Both the position numbers and the translations under genes were made by a program. A stretch of DNA of 64,000 bases from Astragalus membranaceus (Eukaryota > Streptophyta > Magnoliopsida > Fabales > Fabaceae), in assembly GCA_039519185.1 (NCBI GenBank), contig CM076849.1, positions 107,265,806-107,329,805 on the forward strand, given 5' to 3'. Under the pieces are notes generated by a model. That model did no database searches and was not told the DNA's origin. It worked only from the letters and a program-made list of their open reading frames with translations. Of this stretch, positions 10,662-22,325 are shown piece after piece; position 1 is the stretch's first letter, and the number at the start of each line of letters is the position of its first letter.

Positions 10662-10875
10662 TGGTGCTTTTAGGGTGAAAGAGCAAATCAAATATCTCAC
10701 CGGTGAACCATCAAATATGACCATAGGATGTAGTATAAAAGTTCATCAATGGTTGAGATTTAATATTAGTTGATTCAATCTTAACCACTCATAACATTTT
10801 ACATAATATCCTACGGTCAATTTTAGTGGTTCATCAGTGAGATATTTGATTTGCTCTTTCACCTTAGAAGCACCC
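10662..10875. mobile_element. 214-bp MITE, Mutator-like by its 9-bp target duplication
   Basis: Inverted repeats of about 45 bp (outer part GGTGCTTTTAGGGTGAAAGA at the left, the complement of TCTTTCACCTTAGAAGCACC at the right) enclose a short AT-rich core. Perfect 9-bp direct repeats, TAAAAATTA, flank it at 10653-10661 and 10876-10884. Size, inverted repeats and a 9-bp duplication fit a non-autonomous Mutator-type MITE. It has no coding capacity. Confidence 0.85.
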
Positions 10876-10918
10876 TAAAAATTACTGTGTTTTTATATAT
10901 AAGCAAAAAAGGGAGCCG

Positions 10919-12062
10919 CTCCTACTCATTCTCTCCTTCAATCTTTCAACAATTAACTACAATTGTTGGATTAATTCCAAAGTCCCTTAACTTATTTTCA
11001 AATAACGAATAGGTCTATTAACCTTTTTTGTAATGATTATGTCACTTAAGTTTTAAAAACGTTGCACTGTTACCCTTTTTCACAGTTTTTTAACTCTGTA
11101 ACAAAAATGCTTAAGTGGGTGTTTGGGGTACTTATATGGCTTTTTTATGCTTATGTAACTGATGATTCATATTTTTTTAATTAATTTTGATTAAAAATAA
11201 AAGAAAAATTCGGAAATTTCTCATCTTCTTCATGGTTTAATCCTCTTCATCCTTTCTTGCCTAGAAAATAAAACTGAAAAAGACGAAAATCAAGCTAAAA
11301 AAACAAAAATCAAATTGGGTTTCGTTCACTGGATGAGGAAATGCAAGATAAGCAGAACTGAATCGACTCTTCTTCTTCACCTGGTTAGCGGAAAACGGGT
11401 CACGATTGACCCAATTCAATCTCTCTCTATAGGGTACTATATGCGACCAAAATTAGGTATGTTGTTCGTGGAACACGAATTAAGAGAAGCCCTAAACAAA
11501 TTTCATGGATAGTTTAACTGTTTGAGAGATTTTTTAGATCTGACAAAAATTGGGTGACTGGAACCCGCGATGGAGGTTCGAATGGATATAGATATTTAGG
11601 CTGCTGTTTTCGTCGATCTTGGATGAACCGATTTGAAGAATTCCTAAATCAATCTTGAGAAAAAATCATCCATTTGGGAGAAATCGTAAATCATAAAAAC
11701 AAGGTTTTCGCGGATACGAAAGCCGTTGATTAATCACGATTTCGTTCACTAGTTTTTGTTTTTTAATTTTATTTTGAATAAAAAATATTAACTTTTAAAT
11801 AAAATCTAAGTTGGAATTGCCACATCAGCATCGTTAGCCGCTTCACCTTTTTTTAACGGAGTTTAACATAAAGTTAAAAAAAGGATAACAGTGTATTTTT
11901 AAAACATAAGGGGCTTAATCATTACAAAAAAATACTTAAGGGACCTATTCGTTATCTGAAAATAAGTTTGGGGACCTCAGGACATATTTTGCCTAGAAGT
12001 GTGCTCTCCTACTAATTCTCTCCTTCAATCTGTCAACTATTAACTACAACTGTTGGATTAAT
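10919..12062. mobile_element. MULE-like element with long terminal inverted repeats, inside 57-bp direct repeats
   Basis: The ends of the 10976-12005 body are inverted copies of each other for roughly 100 bp, sharing blocks such as ACTTATTTTCA and ATAACGAATAGGTC. Long inverted repeats of this kind are typical of Mutator-like elements. The flanking direct repeats (10919-10975 and 12006-12062, about four mismatches) are far longer than a normal 9-bp MULE duplication. The interior has a 65-codon frame (11315-11512) without a recognisable domain, which could be a captured piece or chance. Confidence 0.6.
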
Positions 12063-12527
12063 CAAATGTATCCGATTAAAAGAGAATAAAATAATTAAAT
12101 AAATAAAAGTAAACTAAACCTATGTATCAGTTCCATTTATTTAGCTTTTCCCGCGTTCTCTACTAGTAGTGACCCTCTCGCTCCCGTTCACTTAGGAATC
12201 TGAAATGTAGGAATTTGAAAACCAAAAAACCAGAAAACGCAGGAATCCGTGAGAAGCAGATCGCGAAGAATAGAACACACCGAACCAGAGACGCAGAAGC
12301 CAGGGTCGACACCTCATAGAGCTTAACGGAGCAGGCACCACTCTAGAAGACTGCGGCGGCAGAGGAAAAGGAAGTTTAGGTTTTCAACATATCACGGAGA
12401 GAAAAGCCGTCTCACATACGGAGAGAGTTTCTATCTTATGTTAGCTAAAAGGCTGTTTAGACACACATAAAAATAATTTCATTTTTTCGGGTAAATAATA
12501 ATTACACCACTTAGCCCAAGTCTGGCA
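12063..12527. other. Non-coding spacer
   Basis: I see no ORF, repeat boundary or RNA gene here. The 12160-12440 part is more GC-rich and resembles a plant promoter or leader, but no transcript can be assigned. Confidence 0.3.
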
Positions 12528-13330
12528 CAGGTCAGCAAACGTTTCCTACCTGGCACGTTAGTGCCACAGTGTCACTTTAAACACCACCTCACACATTATT
12601 TTGGGCCAAATAGGTCCCTAGCCTTACAAATTCAAAAAATTTCAAAAAAGGGACAAATCAGTCCCCGAACGTTTTGGGACAAATTAGTCCCTTACCTTCT
12701 TCAACCTTATATCTCTTGTTTCTTAAGCCAGAAAACCAATTTTCATCCTAGAGAGAGAAGGACGCAGAGAGAGAGAGAGAAATGGAGAAGAAGGTAAGTT
12801 TTTTGGGTCTCAAAGAATTCATCAACCCGCATGAAACCAGTAGCAATTAGTGAGTAAGAGGGAGGAGGTACGTTTTTTGGGTCTCAAAGAATTCATCAAC
12901 CCACATGAAACCAGTAACAAATAGTGAAAAAATGTACCTTCTTCTCCTTCTCTCTCTCTATCTCTACGCACTTCTCTCTCTTGGATGAAAACTGGTTTTA
13001 TAGCTTAAGAAACCAGAGATATAAGGTTGAAAAAGGTCACAGACTAATTTGTTCCAAAACGTTCAGGGACTGATTTGTCGCTTTTTTGAATTTTTTTGAA
13101 TTTGTAAGGCCAAGAAACTATTTGGCCCAAAATAATGTGTCAGGTGGCGTTTAACGTGACACTGTGGCAGTTAACGTGCCACGTAGGAGATGTTTGCTGA
13201 CATGTTAATGATTGAAGAGATGGAGGGACTAACATGTCCCGTTTTGAAATAGTCAAGGACTAATGTGTTTCAAAAAAATTGTCAGAGACTAATTTATCCC
13301 ACAAGGAAATAATTTGGGAGAATTTAGGTC
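12528..13330. repeat. Fold-back element with internal duplication
   Basis: The left arm (from about 12528, GTCAGCAAACGTTTCCTAC) is the imperfect inverted complement of a right arm that runs to about 13200, with an outer extension to about 13330 on the right only. Both arms carry the recurrent 'GGACAAAT..AGTCCCT' type motif. The centre contains two direct copies of a unit beginning TTTTTTGGGTCTCAAAGAAT, at about 12798-12850 and 12868-12925. There is no transposase; it is a non-autonomous inverted-repeat element. Part of the right arm recurs at 38336. Confidence 0.6.
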
Positions 13331-13650
13331 TTTACTCTTAACTTTTTTAACTAATATGAAAATTTCACACTTTCCATAAAATGAGCTCAGGGTAGACGTC
13401 GTTGTTACACATGAAACGTTGTAGACAAGGCAATGCCACTTCGCGGACCCCACCATTGTTTTGTTTGTCAACCACGGCATGCCTTTGCAAATGGTAAACC
13501 ATTTTACAAATACATTCAAAAGAAAAAATGTGATGACAACGACATTTAGCGATGTGCTAAAACTGGATTAAGATCAAAAGGAGTAACCTCTTTCTATCTC
13601 TCTAACTTTTACTTTTTCTTTTTCAAGATTTTTAACAAAACAATCGAAGG
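13331..13650. other. Flank of element B, no gene
   Basis: No coding or element feature seen. The sequence ends in GAAGG, the target duplication of element B, and recurs upstream of the solo LTR at 38960. Confidence 0.5.
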
Positions 13651-13993
13651 TGTTACGGATCGGGGCTCTATGGCCAATCCACCTAAAGACCCAACAATAA
13701 AGGGCCAAATCTAACCAAATGTGGAGATCTAAGACCTAGATCCAATGATCCTCCTTCACTCCAAAAACCTATAAATAAGCATTCAATGCTAGTATTAAAG
13801 GTACTCACTTTTCCAATCCTCTTACTTGTAATTGACTCAGTCACTGACTTGAGCGTCGGAGTGTCATTGCAGGTACCACCCCACCTCGGATCGGAGCACC
13901 AACTCGGATTGACCAAGAACATAAATACCAACTATCTCGGACCGGACTTTGTATCCAAGATCGGACCGTTAGTCAGAGATACGGTACTGAACA
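13651..13993 (+). repeat. Element B 5' LTR
   Basis: 343 bp, TGTTACGG to CTGAACA, with a TATA box (TATAAATA, 13770-13777). It is matched by the solo LTR at 38960-39302 with about a dozen differences by eye. Confidence 0.92.
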
Positions 13994-14012
13994 TTGGCGA
14001 CCACAGTGGGAG
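13994..14012 (+). promoter_or_regulatory. Primer binding site region of element B
   Basis: TTGGCGACCACAGTGGGAG follows the LTR end directly, where the tRNA primer site belongs. I cannot name the tRNA with confidence. Confidence 0.55.
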
Positions 14013-14054
14013 AATCTTATACTCTAGTCCCTCCCCCAACCTCCTTGGTCAGCA

Positions 14055-15845
14055 ATGGCTCCAGAACTACAACGGAGGAACGTCTCCAGCGTTGTAGTTA
14101 GACCCGATCAACAGCAAGAAACGCCCGAGGGGGTAGCAGTTAGTCTCCCTCACAGCTCGGCCCACGGCCACAACTCGTCCAGAGCAATGGTTCCCATAAG
14201 TTCCGCCAGGAACCAGTTTCCACCTCCTGTCCAGACCGTCCCGGTACCGGTCAACGCTGTTCAACAGCTCGTCCAACTGCTGACAAGGCAAGCCGAGGCT
14301 GAACAGCAAAGGAGTCGGCGCTACTCCCAGCTGGAGGCCAAGATTGTCGAGATCCGGGCCCGAGACATCCCGGATCGGCCTCTCCTCAAACCTACTCTCC
14401 CAGCAGAAGAACGTCCCGCAAAAGGCATCACCGGTCTCCTGCTTGGAGGAGACACCACCATCGCTCGCCACCCCGCCGAAAAGGGAGACGAGGATCTTGA
14501 ACTCCCCCAAGCGAGACTCGGGACGACACTTATTACCCCGAGGACTCTCCTCACCAGAACTCGTCATTAGCATCCTCTTCCCCGAGGCGACGTTCTATAA
14601 GCCGGGGGAGTCCCCCGAGGCATGAACGCCGGCGCCCTCGTTCTCCGAGGTCGCCTATTCGGCGCCCTATCGAGAGACCTCCTCCGAGGGAAAGATCGAC
14701 GGTGCGAAAGGGACCCTTTACAGCAAAGATCGACTACTTTCCGGAGCCCAAACACTTGGAGAAACCCCCTGAAGGTTTAAAGATGCATGACGGGACTGGC
14801 GATCCCAATCATCACCTTTATTATTTCGACACAATGATGCAATATCGGAATGTCCTGGAAGAGATCAAGTGTCGAATCTTCCCTCTTACCCTGGAAAAGT
14901 TGGCACTGGACTGGTTCAGAGCCCTCAAGCCAAACTCGATATCCTCGTGGGACCAACTGCAAAGCTATTTTCGGCCCATTTCGCCCACTCCAAGATGAAA
15001 CCAAAATCTCGGAAAGTCTTGCAAGCAATTCGACAAGGGGAAAACGAGTCTCTCCGGGACTATATCGAGAGATTCAACAAGGAAGCAGCTCAGGTCCGGA
15101 ACCTAGATGATTCTTTCCGACTGTTCTTCATGGAAGCCAGTCTTCGTGGGGAAAACGAGTCCGGAACCTAGATGATTCCAGATTGATGTCGGAGTAAATC
15201 AAACTGAGTCGCTTGTCGAGTTCCTCCAGCGATCTCAGAAGTACATTGATCATGAAGAGGGGGCGGTTGCAAGAAAGTCGGATGCCGACCCTGGGATGAG
15301 CAAGCCTCGATATGAGAAGGAGGCCCGGAACGACGGTAAACCCAGACCTCGCAACTGACACCAACAGTATTCCGACCTTAATGAAACAAGAGCTAGGATT
15401 TTGGCGGAATGTATGAACGCTGAATTCAAGGAAGTCAAGTTCCCCAATCCGCTCCCACACAGGCCGGGACAGAGATCTAACAAGTATTGCCGGTATCACC
15501 GGAGCAAAGGGCATCACACCAATCGATGCAATGCTCTAAAAGATGACATTGAGGACCTGATCAAGAAAGGGAAATTGAGCCAGTACGTGGCTAAAACACC
15601 CTGGCATGAGGCCGAGGTCAAAGAAGAGAAGGTCGACCCTAAGAAGAAGGGTAAAGCTCCCCAAGAAAGAGAAGAAAGCTCGGAGGATGAGCACGATTTT
15701 CGAAAATTGAAGGGCCGACCGGTAATGATGGTTATCTCTGGGGGCTACCCCGTCGAGGCATCGGGCAAAACAATGAAAAGAAAATGGAAGGAGGTCATGT
15801 GCTGCTTCCACCTCAGCAGTAAGCTCAACCCCGGAGCGGCCACCC
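14055..15845 (+). pseudogene. gag: Element B gag, frameshifted
   Basis: It begins MAPELQRRNVSS at 14055. A Pro/Gln-rich N-terminus is followed by an Arg/Ser-Pro-rich stretch (about 14575-14700), the capsid-type gag domain (KIDYFPEPKHLEKPPEGLK; LALDWFRALKPNSISSWDQL; ESLRDYIERFNKEAAQVRNL), and a Tat-type zinc knuckle (CRYHRSKGHHTNRCNALKDD) at about 15488-15545. The reading frame changes near 14570, 14970, 15150 and 15840. Near 15095-15180 a 19-base block (TCCGGAACCTAGATGATTC) appears twice, about 65 bp apart, which introduces a stop. The product cannot be made as one protein. Confidence 0.85.
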
Positions 15846-18800
15846 ATGGCATTCGGCGACCGAGACTTACTAGACGGCAAGCCCAATAAGCACATACCCC
15901 TTATAATTAGGGCAGTCATGGCCAACCACGAGATAAGGAGAATCTTGGTCGACCAAGGAAGCTCGGCGGATATCATCTTTATCGACCTGGTGAGGAAGCT
16001 GCAGATCTCAGAGGAAGACTTCACCCCTTACAGAGGGTCGGACCTTTCGGGCTTCAATGGGTCCCAAACCAAACCCCTCGGCTATTTGGAACTGATGGTC
16101 ACCTATGGCGAGGAACCACTAGAGAGGACAGTCAAGACTAAATTCCTAGTGCTGCCATGCCCTTCGGTCTACAACTGCATCATCGGAAGACCGACTCTAG
16201 GAAGGCTCGGGGCTGTAACCTCGACGGTTCACCAGAAAATGAAGTTCTACTCTTTGAGCGACCAAGTAATCACCCTTGATGCCGGCCTAGAGTCTGCCTT
16301 GAGATGTTTCTATCTGCATGTCAAGGCAGATAGGCAGGCCTCAGAGGAGGGGGTTCCCACCGTAGAAGCAGAAGCTCAGAAAGACCCAAAAAAGAAGAGA
16401 AGCGGTCAAGCTGCCGAGGTCAACGTCACAGACCTCGATGCGAGGTATGATCCTGACAGCTCTGAGGAAGAGAGCGATGACGAGCTGGCACGGGAGCTGA
16501 AGAAGAAAATCAGGCGACCCCAACCTGATGGACAATTCGTACAGATCCAGTTGGGAGAGGACCCGACCCAAACTGTCCAAATCGGATCCGATCTCCCTGA
16601 AGAAGTAAGAGCAAAGCTCGCCCTCTGTCTGAAATCTCACGCCGATCTCTTCGCTTGGTCGGCAAAAGACATGCCCGGGATCCCCCCAGAAGTCGTCTGT
16701 CACCAACTGGCAGTTAACCCCGGGGCTAAGTGGGTCGCCCAACGCAAAAGAGCTCAAAGCTAGGAGAAAGCAGCTGCTACGGCCAAGGTCGTAGATGATT
16801 TAATTAAAGCTGATTTTGTAAAAGAAGTCAAGTATACAACTTGGCTTTCGAACCCTATACTTGTTAAGAAAAGCAATGGAAAGCGGCGAATGTGCGTTGA
16901 CTATACCGATCTTAATAAGGCCTGTCCTAAGGATGCCTTCCCTGTTCCTAGCATTGATCGGCTTGTCGATAATGCTTCAGGTTTTCGTTTACTATCTTTC
17001 ATGGATGCCTATTCCGGGTATAACCAAATCCCGATGTTTCCCCCCGACCAAGAGAAGATGGCCTTCATGACTGACCGCGGTAATTTTTGTTACCGGGTCA
17101 TGCCATTTGGTTTGAAAAATGCGGGGGCCACCTATCAAAGGATGATGAACAAGGTGTTCCGAAAGCAGATCGGCCGCAACGTGGAAGTCAACCTCGACGA
17201 CATGATCGCAAAAGGCGAAAGGAAAGACCTCCACGTAACCGACCTAGAAGAGATCTTCACTGAAATCCGAAGAAACAATATGAGGTTGAACCCGGAAAAA
17301 TGCACTTTCGGGGTCCGGGCTGGGAAATTCCTTGGTTTCTATCTCACAGAAAGGGGCATTGAAGCCAACCCAGATAAATGCCGAGCTGTACCGGAAATGC
17401 GAACCCCGTCCACCAAGAAAGAACTCCAAAAGCTCAACGGCATGATTGCTGCACTATCTCGCTTCATTTCCAACGCTGCCTTCAAATCACTCCCTTTGTT
17501 TAAACTGCTTAAGAAAGAAGCAACATTCGAATGGACCCCGGAGCGGGATGAGGCCCTTTCCCAACTCAAAAAAGTCTTGACCGAACCACCGATCTTAACT
17601 CAGCCAAGCCCAGGGGAAGACTTATTCCTGTACCTATCCAATCCGATCTCGGAAGAGGCCATTGGTGCCGTACACATCAGGGAGACAGAAACGGGTCAGA
17701 GCCCGGTATACTTCGTGAGCAAAGCTTTACAGGGATCAGAAGTTAGATATCACAAAATAGAAAAGATCGCCTTTGATCTGCTCGTCTCGGGATGCCGTCT
17801 CCGACCTTACTTCGTCGCCCATCAAATCGTGGTACGGACAAACTATCCAATCCGGCAGATCCTGCACCGACCCGACTTAGCAGGACGAATGATCAAATGG
17901 GCAGTAGAACTCTCTATGTTCGGAATCAAATACGAAACAAGACCGGCCATGAAAGCTCAGATACTGGCCGACTTTATCACGGAAATGGCACCCGCCGACC
18001 CTGAGGATGGATTGTGAACGCTCCATGTAGATGGATCCTCAAATCAAAAAGGGAGTGGTGCAGGGTTAATGCTCGAAAGCCCGACTGGCGTTGTAATCGA
18101 AGTATCACTCACATTTGGTTTCCCTACCTCAAACAACCAGGCAGAATACGAGGCATGCATAGCAGGACTCCGACTTGCCATCGACCTCCGAGTTACTCGA
18201 CTCTCTTTAAACACCGACTCATTGTTGGTAGTCTTTCAAATCGGGAAATAGTACGAAGCTAAAGACCCGACCTTGCAGAGGTATTTAACCCGTGTGCGGG
18301 AACTGCTTTCCTGTTTCGTGTTTACGGAGGTTAAACACGTTCCCAGGATAGAAAATATCAGGGCGGACATTGTTTCCAAACTCGCCAGCACCAAAATTCC
18401 AGGGAACCACCGGTCAATAATCCAGGAGACGCTGAGGAAGCCAAGCGTCCTCCCAAGCCCGGAGACCAATTTTTCTGTCAATGTGGTTGAGGAAAGCAAA
18501 GGTTGGATCACGCCGTTAATGGAGTACATCAAATCGGGGGACGAGCCTCCGAACTCAAGTGAAGCCAAGATCCTCAGGAGGAAGGCCTCATCTTTTTCCA
18601 TAATCGATGGAAACCTCTACAGAAGAAGCTTGTCCGCACTGCTGTTAAAATGCGTTGAAGGAGGAGAGGCAGATTACGTCTTGGCCGAGTTCCACGAGGG
18701 AATCTGTGGGCAGCACCTTGGAGGTCGGTCTCTAGCTCGGAAGGCACTAGGAGCAGGATATTTCTGGCCAACCATGGAGACCGATGCAAGAAACTATGTA

Positions 18801-19739
18801 AAGAAATGCAGCAAGTGTCAAATCCACGCCAAGGTCCACATAGCACCTCCTGTAGAGCTCACCAGCCTCACCTCGCCATGGCCCTTCGCATGGTGGGGAA
18901 TAGATCTCCTAGGCCCATTCCCAACTGCCCCCGGTCAGATCAAGTACCTGATAGTGGCAGTGGATTACTCCACAAAATGGATTGAAATCGAGCCTCTAGC
19001 CATCATCAGCGCAAGGAACTGCATCAAGTTCTTCAAAAAGAATATCATGACTAGATTAGGGATTCCCGAGGTAGTAATCACTGACAACGGAACCCAGTTC
19101 ACCGACAAAGGCTTCAAGAAACTCATGTCCGAGCTTCGAATTAAACATCGGTTCACCTCAGTAGAACACACGCAAACGAACGGACAAGCAGAAGCCGCCA
19201 ACAAAGTTCTCCTCAATGGATTGAGAAAGCGGCTCGATGAAGCGAAGGGAAACTGGGTTGAAGAGCTACCTTATGTGTTGTGGGCCTACAGAACCACCCC
19301 GCAGAGCTCAACGGGGGAGACCCCTTTCCGGCTTTCGTACGTGACGGAGGCGGTAATCCCGGTAGAGATCGGAGAGCTGAGTTGGAGGACCCTCCACCCA
19401 AAGACACCAGAGGACAATAATCAGGCGTTAAAAGAGAACCTCGACCTTGTCGACGAGGTCCGAGGCCAGGCTTCCCTTAAAGAAGCAATAATAAAACAGA
19501 GGGTAGCAGCACGGTATAACTCGAAAGTAATCCCCAGGGATCTTGAAGTCGGTGACTTAGTTTTACGAAGAGCCGACGGTTTAAAGAACGCCGCGCAAGG
19601 CAAGCTCGCCCCTAATTGGGATGGACCATACCGAGTTGTATCTAAAACTGGTAAAGGTGCCTAAGAGTTGGAGACCTTGGCCGGGAAGACGATCCCAAGG
19701 ACTTGGAACGCCACCAAATTAAAGAAGTACTACAGTTGA
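15846..19739 (+). pseudogene. pol: Element B pol: protease, RT, RNase H, second RNase H, integrase
   Basis: A single frame of 1298 codons with four in-frame stops (16761-16763, 18015-18017, 18249-18251, 19662-19664) and no frameshift. Domains in order: protease (ILVDQGSSADIIF, with Gln where Ser/Thr is usual after the catalytic Asp), RT (MCVDYTDLNKACPKD, MPFGLKNAGATYQRMMN, VNLDDMIAK), RNase H, archaeal-type RNase H (HVDGSSNQKGSGAG, NNQAEYEACIAGLRLA), and integrase with HHCC finger (KKCSKCQIHA) and catalytic D, D and E (GIDLLGPF, TDNGTQF, GQAEAANK). The true stop is TGA at 19737-19739. The stop at 18015 falls between the two RNase H domains. Confidence 0.93.
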
Positions 19740-19752
19740 TTTACATTTTGGC

Positions 19753-20180
19753 GAAGAACGGTGTATACCGATGTTATCAATTATTTTATCTGAAGAACGG
19801 TGTATACCGATGTTATCAATTATTTTATCTAAAGAACGGTGTATACCGATGTTATCACTTATTTTATCTGAAGAACGGTGTATACCGATGTTATCAATTA
19901 TTTTATCTAAAGAACGATGTATACCGATGTTATCACTTATTTTATCTGAAGAACGGTGTATACCGATGTTATCAATTATTTTATCTGAAGAACGGTGTAT
20001 ACCGATGTTATCAATTATTTTATCTAAAGAACGGTGTCTACCGATGTTATCACTTATTTTATCTGAAGAACGGTGTATACCGATGTTATCAATTATTTTA
20101 TCTGAAGAACGGTGTATACCGATGTTATCACTTACTTTATCTGAAGAACGGTGTATACCGATGTTATCACTTATGTTATC
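19753..20180 (+). repeat. 39-bp minisatellite, 11 units, in the 3' part of element B
   Basis: Eleven near-identical 39-base units start just after the pol stop. Each contains AACGGTGTATACCGATGTTA, itself partly palindromic (CGGTGTATACCG). Because 39 is a multiple of three, two plus-strand frames stay open by chance through the array. Tandem repeats after pol are common in Tat and Ogre elements. Confidence 0.93.
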
Positions 20181-20191
20181 CCTTTATAGCT

Positions 20192-20360
20192 GACCGAGGT
20201 TGTCACTACCCTAAGGGGCGAGTTCAATCTGGGCCGAGTCCCGGTAAACTGCCCCGAAGGCGGCCATCGTTACGCAAACGCACTAGTTGGCCGAGGTTGC
20301 CACTACCCTAAGGGGCGAGTTCGATTTGGGCCGAGTCCCGGTAAACTGCCCCGAAGGCGA
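20192..20360 (+). repeat. Two-copy direct repeat after the minisatellite
   Basis: Two copies (20192-20262 and 20289-20360) of a GC-rich unit containing CTACCCTAAGGGGCGAGTTC and GAGTCCCGGTAAACTGCCCC. No coding role is seen. Confidence 0.85.
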
Positions 20361-20622
20361 CGCCTACAACTTGAGCGAATCAAAACGCAAGTGCACGAAT
20401 TTAAATCAACAGAGTAAAGCTCAACCGAGGTAGATAAAACCGGAAGCACATGCAATTTAATTTGTATTACAAGCTACCCCGGATACGGTCTGGTCCTCAA
20501 GTTCAAAAAGATGGTAAAGTATTACAAATTCCGGTTCCGCCCGGAACCCGGGGCTTTCTTCCCCACCGGTTCCACCCAGAACCCAAAAAACAACTAACCC
20601 AGAACTATCTTTTGAACACAAA

Positions 20623-21748
20623 TCACGACAGGGATGGGCGAGGGTAAATGACCCCACACTCTTCAGAGTCGGTGCTGAGCTTGACAATCCACCCACCTTC
20701 CACTGTGTGTTCCACACTTAGAATCCCCCGGTCCAGAGGCAAAGAAGGATGAATAACGGCGACCTGGGCAAGCGCTTTCTCATAACTCTCCCCAGCCACA
20801 TCCATCGCCATCTGGGCCACCTCGACCATCTCTTTCTCAGCGTCCTCGGCCTTGGCGCGTGCCTCCTCAAGCTCCTTTTCCAACTCGACAACCCGGAGCG
20901 AGGGATCCACGCTAGTCCCAGCCTGGACCTGTCCCGCTTTCCAAATTTCGGCTTCAAGTTCGGAAATCCGGGCCTTCAAAGAGGAAACCACCTCCTCAGA
21001 CTGCCTCCCCTGGCTCTCAAGCTCGGAAATACGGAGCTCAAGCTCCATGCATTGGTTAAGGGCAGAGTCCCTCTCCTTTTCAAGCCTATCCATCACCGCC
21101 TTAAGCGCGATCTGGTCTTCCTGGGACTTCGAAAGAGTCGAGGACAGCAACTCATACTTTTTCTGAAGGTCTGCTCGGAGTTTCCGTTCAGTATCCCTCT
21201 CTGCCAGGGCCCCTGAAATAGCAGAAACAAGAAAGTCAGGAACGGAATTAACCAAAAGAAAAACCAAGTAAAACCCTTCGGAACCTGGTGTTACCTTTCG
21301 CATGGCTCTCAGCCTCGGCCCTTTGAAGCTTGGAAACGTCAGCCAGATGCCGAAACAACCTGGCAGCGACCACAACCGGATTGACCCGGGAATCCTCCAA
21401 ATGCTTCTTCAAGAACTCGCCATCTATCGAGATACCAGAAGATCTCGAAGTTTTATGCTTCCCTAGGCGACTTTTCTTTGAAGCTCGGGGAGAACCGGCT
21501 CGACCAGCCTGCACCTGCTGCTCCGGAACATGGGAAGTGGAGGCAGGATCTCCTTGCGGCAAAGGACACTGCCTTTTTCGGTGTAAAAGATCAGCCGCCT
21601 GATCTTCAGCACCGGCTAAGCTGGCCTCTGTGATAGTGTTGATCGAAACGGCAAGAACGGGCTCATTCCGAGGAGGATCTTCCTGCTGGACCCCGGCCTT
21701 CCTTTCCGCAATAGCCCTCAAGCGGGAGAATTTGTCAGGCCCCATGCT
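20623..21748 (-). pseudogene. Antisense gene of element B, C-terminal exons (coiled coil)
   Basis: On the minus strand, GPDKFSRLRAIAERKAGV opens directly at the element D insertion site. An exon continues to 21295, an 82-bp intron (21294-21213, GTAACA...TTTCAG) follows, and the last exon runs to a TGA at 20623-20625. The last exon is a long Glu/Lys/Leu-rich coiled coil (for example LEKERDSALNQCMELELRIS, VELEKELEEARAKAEDAEKE). Phase is preserved across the intron. This is the tail of the protein whose N-terminal part lies at 30617-32043; element D separates the two. Its role in the element life cycle is unknown. Confidence 0.8.
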
Positions 21749-22263
21749 GTAACACCCCATTTCTACCCGGCAATTTATAATAAAAATTATCAGAGTTCAA
21801 AAATCATTTTTTTTGTTGATACATCCAAAAAGGGATGCTACATTTACTTCAAATAACGTCAACAATTGGTAACAATTTCACTTATAATTCAAACATGATA
21901 CGTGGCACATAACAAGTGGGGCAAATCCTCAAAAATAAACGGTGTAGTCCACATAACAAGGACTTCGTCATCACGCAACGGAATAAAAGGGAACAGTTTC
22001 AAAAACATTGTTGTAACAACATCAATACAAATTATCCAACAGTGTCATGTAAAATAACAACTAATAGCTAGTGTTCGCCCCCAGGTGCTACGTATCAGAG
22101 CAACGACTGACTCAAGGGATGAAGGATTATAAGCCTTCACATACGGTTACCTGTAGGGTAATAATCAACATAAAGGGTGAGTCTCAAACGGTATAATAAA
22201 GTTCATAATAGGCAATATGCCAGAGTAATGAACTACATCAATCACATATAACAACAACATCCA

Positions 22264-22325
<62 letters not shown>

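Noticed and set aside
14067..14573. 168-codon minus-strand ORF opposite gag of B
   Set aside because: Shadow of the gag frame; the plus-strand gag motifs explain the sequence.
19753..20180. CRISPR-like array
   Set aside because: Units are contiguous without unique spacers, and the context is a plant retrotransposon.
19703..20311. 202- and 140-codon plus-strand ORFs with 13-residue repeats
   Set aside because: The frame is open only because the minisatellite unit is 39 bp; it lies after the pol stop and two frames are open at once.
22268..22322. TA tract as a replication or recombination site
   Set aside because: Simple microsatellite in an LTR; the other LTR has a short version at the same place.
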